Shown: in pieces, positions 13,268 through 13,791 of the stretch
How positions within the stretch are numbered: the stretch's first letter is position 1
Layout of the letters: every line of letters starts with the position of its first letter
NCBI GenBank assembly: GCA_000991205.1
Contig: LBRC01000023.1
Span: forward strand, 1 to 13,791
Direction of reading: 5' to 3'
DNA: 13,791 nucleotides
Source of the DNA: Parcubacteria group bacterium GW2011_GWA2_36_10
GTDB lineage: Bacteria > Patescibacteriota > Patescibacteriia > UBA1558 > GWA2-36-10
The notes under the pieces: model-generated
Told to the model about the DNA's origin: nothing
Databases searched by the model: none
What the model saw: the letters and a program-made list of their open reading frames with translations, nothing else
Made by a program: the position numbers and the translations under genes

Positions 13268-13296
13268 TTGACAAAAAGCTATTTTTGTGGTAGTAT
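13268..13296 (+). promoter_or_regulatory. Strong predicted promoter of the 81-codon gene
   Basis: TTGACA (13268-13273, perfect) and TAGTAT (13291-13296) are separated by 17 nt, and TGG directly ahead of the -10 makes an extended -10. Transcription should start near 13303. It is divergent from smpB, whose own promoter I could not place with confidence in 13215-13300. Confidence 0.65.
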
Positions 13297-13322
13297 GCAG
13301 ACATAAAGAAGTTCTCTCAAAA

Positions 13323-13327
13323 AAGGA
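13323..13327 (+). promoter_or_regulatory. Canonical Shine-Dalgarno, fixes the start at 13335
   Basis: AAGGA, part of AAAAGGA, lies 7 nt before the ATG at 13335. It is the only textbook ribosome binding site I found in the window and decides against the upstream in-frame ATG at 13287, which would precede the predicted transcription start. Confidence 0.75.
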
Positions 13328-13334
13328 ACACAAC

Positions 13335-13580
13335 ATGGCAAGGCTCATAAGAGGCATCGAGAGGTCCCAATTAGTTTGGGATATTACTCAAAGATGTAAG
13401 CGCTTGGGTATTGTTGGGGTGAATGCTGGATTTTTGAAGAGATTTAATTATCTTCAGCTATACAATATCAGATCCTGGCGGGTTGATGAATACTTTGTTA
13501 AAGCCTTGGGACTGACTTGGCCCTTGCTTAAGCCAAAACCTGCTCCTCGGACAGGTGACACCATGGACTTGGCATTTTGA
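13335..13580 (+). CDS. Unidentified small basic protein (81 aa)
   Basis: I do not recognise this gene. It encodes 81 residues beginning MARLIRGIERSQLVWD, rich in Arg, Lys, Trp and Leu. Residues 1-60 could form short amphipathic helices, with a QRCKRLGI segment and a single Cys21. A proline-rich basic linker (LLKPKPAPR, about 64-72) and an acidic tail ending MDLAF follow. There is no signal peptide or membrane helix. Its expression signals are the best in the window: TTGACA/TAGTAT promoter, AAGGA ribosome binding site and an 11-bp terminator that begins within the stop codon. Its codons are richer in G/C endings (AGG, CGG, GGG, CCC) than the neighbours, which may mean transfer or strong expression. 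A nucleic-acid-binding role is possible but unproven. Confidence 0.72.
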   Translation: MARLIRGIERSQLVWDITQRCKRLGIVGVNAGFLKRFNYLQLYNIRSWRVDEYFVKALGLTWPLLKPKPAPRTGDTMDLAF

Positions 13581-13605
13581 GCTCGACGCGTGCGTCGGGC
13601 TCTTT
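13579..13605 (+). terminator. Intrinsic terminator of the 81-codon gene
   Basis: GAGCTCGACGC (13579-13589) pairs with GCGTCGGGCTC (13592-13602) over 11 bp with one G-U and a very short loop, followed by TTTACTT. The stem starts inside the TGA stop codon. The convergent - strand gene ends at 13604, so the hairpin also separates the two genes. Confidence 0.8.
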
Positions 13606-13791
13606 ACTTCTGCCAAAATTTTATTAGCTCGCTGATGGCTTGAATAATATTTTTATTAAGCTGATTTTTTTCGATTTTGATTTGTTGTTCCGTAAATTTC
13701 CAAGCCGGATTTAAGCTCAATAATTTTTCTAATTTTTTGTAGTCTAAAATATTAGAAAAATTAAAACTAACAAATTCTTTATCTCTGTTTT
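13604..13791 (-). CDS. 3' end of an unidentified protein gene (partial)
   Basis: The - strand is open from the window edge to TAA at 13604-13606, giving the last 61 residues. They begin NRDKEFVSFNFSNILDYKK, continue with NPAWKFTEQQIKIEKNQL and end ISELIKFWQK. The piece is rich in Lys, Asn and Glu with helical spacing of Leu and Ile, and its A/T-rich codons match the other genes of the window. It has no motif that I can assign to a family. The start and most of the gene lie beyond 13791. Confidence 0.6.
   Translation of the reverse strand, partial: NRDKEFVSFNFSNILDYKKLEKLLSLNPAWKFTEQQIKIEKNQLNKNIIQAISELIKFWQK

Noticed and set aside
1..13791. CRISPR array, toxin-antitoxin pair, restriction or other defence system
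   Set aside because: No regularly spaced direct repeats, no recognisable nuclease, methylase, toxin or transposase motifs in any frame that I read.

Overview
The window is AT-rich bacterial DNA that reads like a member of the Candidate Phyla Radiation (Patescibacteria, Parcubacteria-like). This placement is inferred from gene content and sequence style: almost no Shine-Dalgarno motifs, tight TAA-ATG junctions, many Lys/Asn/Ile codons, a LigA with unusual substitutions, a DsbA-like protein lacking the second CXXC cysteine, and a minor-pilin cluster beside housekeeping genes. No 16S gene is present to confirm it. The standard code fits every gene; nothing requires recoded stops.

Left part, 1-9411, + strand: eleven genes in one direction with gaps of 7 nt or less or short overlaps, probably one operon. 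The first five encode type IV pilus biogenesis: prepilin peptidase PilD and four minor prepilins (FimT/GspH-, PilV-, PilW- and PilX-like). Next come ligA (NAD+-dependent DNA ligase), an unidentified five-helix membrane protein, gatC and gatA (amidotransferase, without gatB here), a membrane-anchored DsbA-like protein, and lgt (lipoprotein diacylglyceryl transferase). An extended -10 promoter lies so close to the pilD ATG that its mRNA would be leaderless. A hairpin after lgt closes the block.

Middle, 9412-11040: an unidentified membrane protein built from two copies of the same three-helix unit; a structured repeat-like spacer; tRNA-Asp(GUC) on the - strand; a VanZ-family membrane protein; and a bidirectional terminator.

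Right part, 11044-13214, - strand: the translation genes infC-rpmI-rplT, and upstream of them smpB directly followed by ssrA (tmRNA). The tmRNA folds completely by eye: acceptor stem with G3-U70, four pseudoknots and a stop codon in the helix-5 loop. It is odd in three ways. Its first nucleotide directly follows the smpB stop codon. Its encoded tag is long (22 codons) and ends in Val-Leu-Ala rather than Leu-Ala-Ala. Its T-loop departs from the usual UUCRANY. The last 550 bases hold an 81-codon gene of unknown function with the only textbook promoter plus Shine-Dalgarno in the window, its own terminator, and the 3' end of an unidentified - strand gene that runs off the window.

I see no defence system, CRISPR array, transposase or prophage. 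The best leads are the smpB/ssrA arrangement, the altered active-site residues of LigA, the duplicated membrane protein, and a small family of GAGCG-type dispersed repeats, one copy of which lies in the leader-peptide codons of the PilV-like gene.
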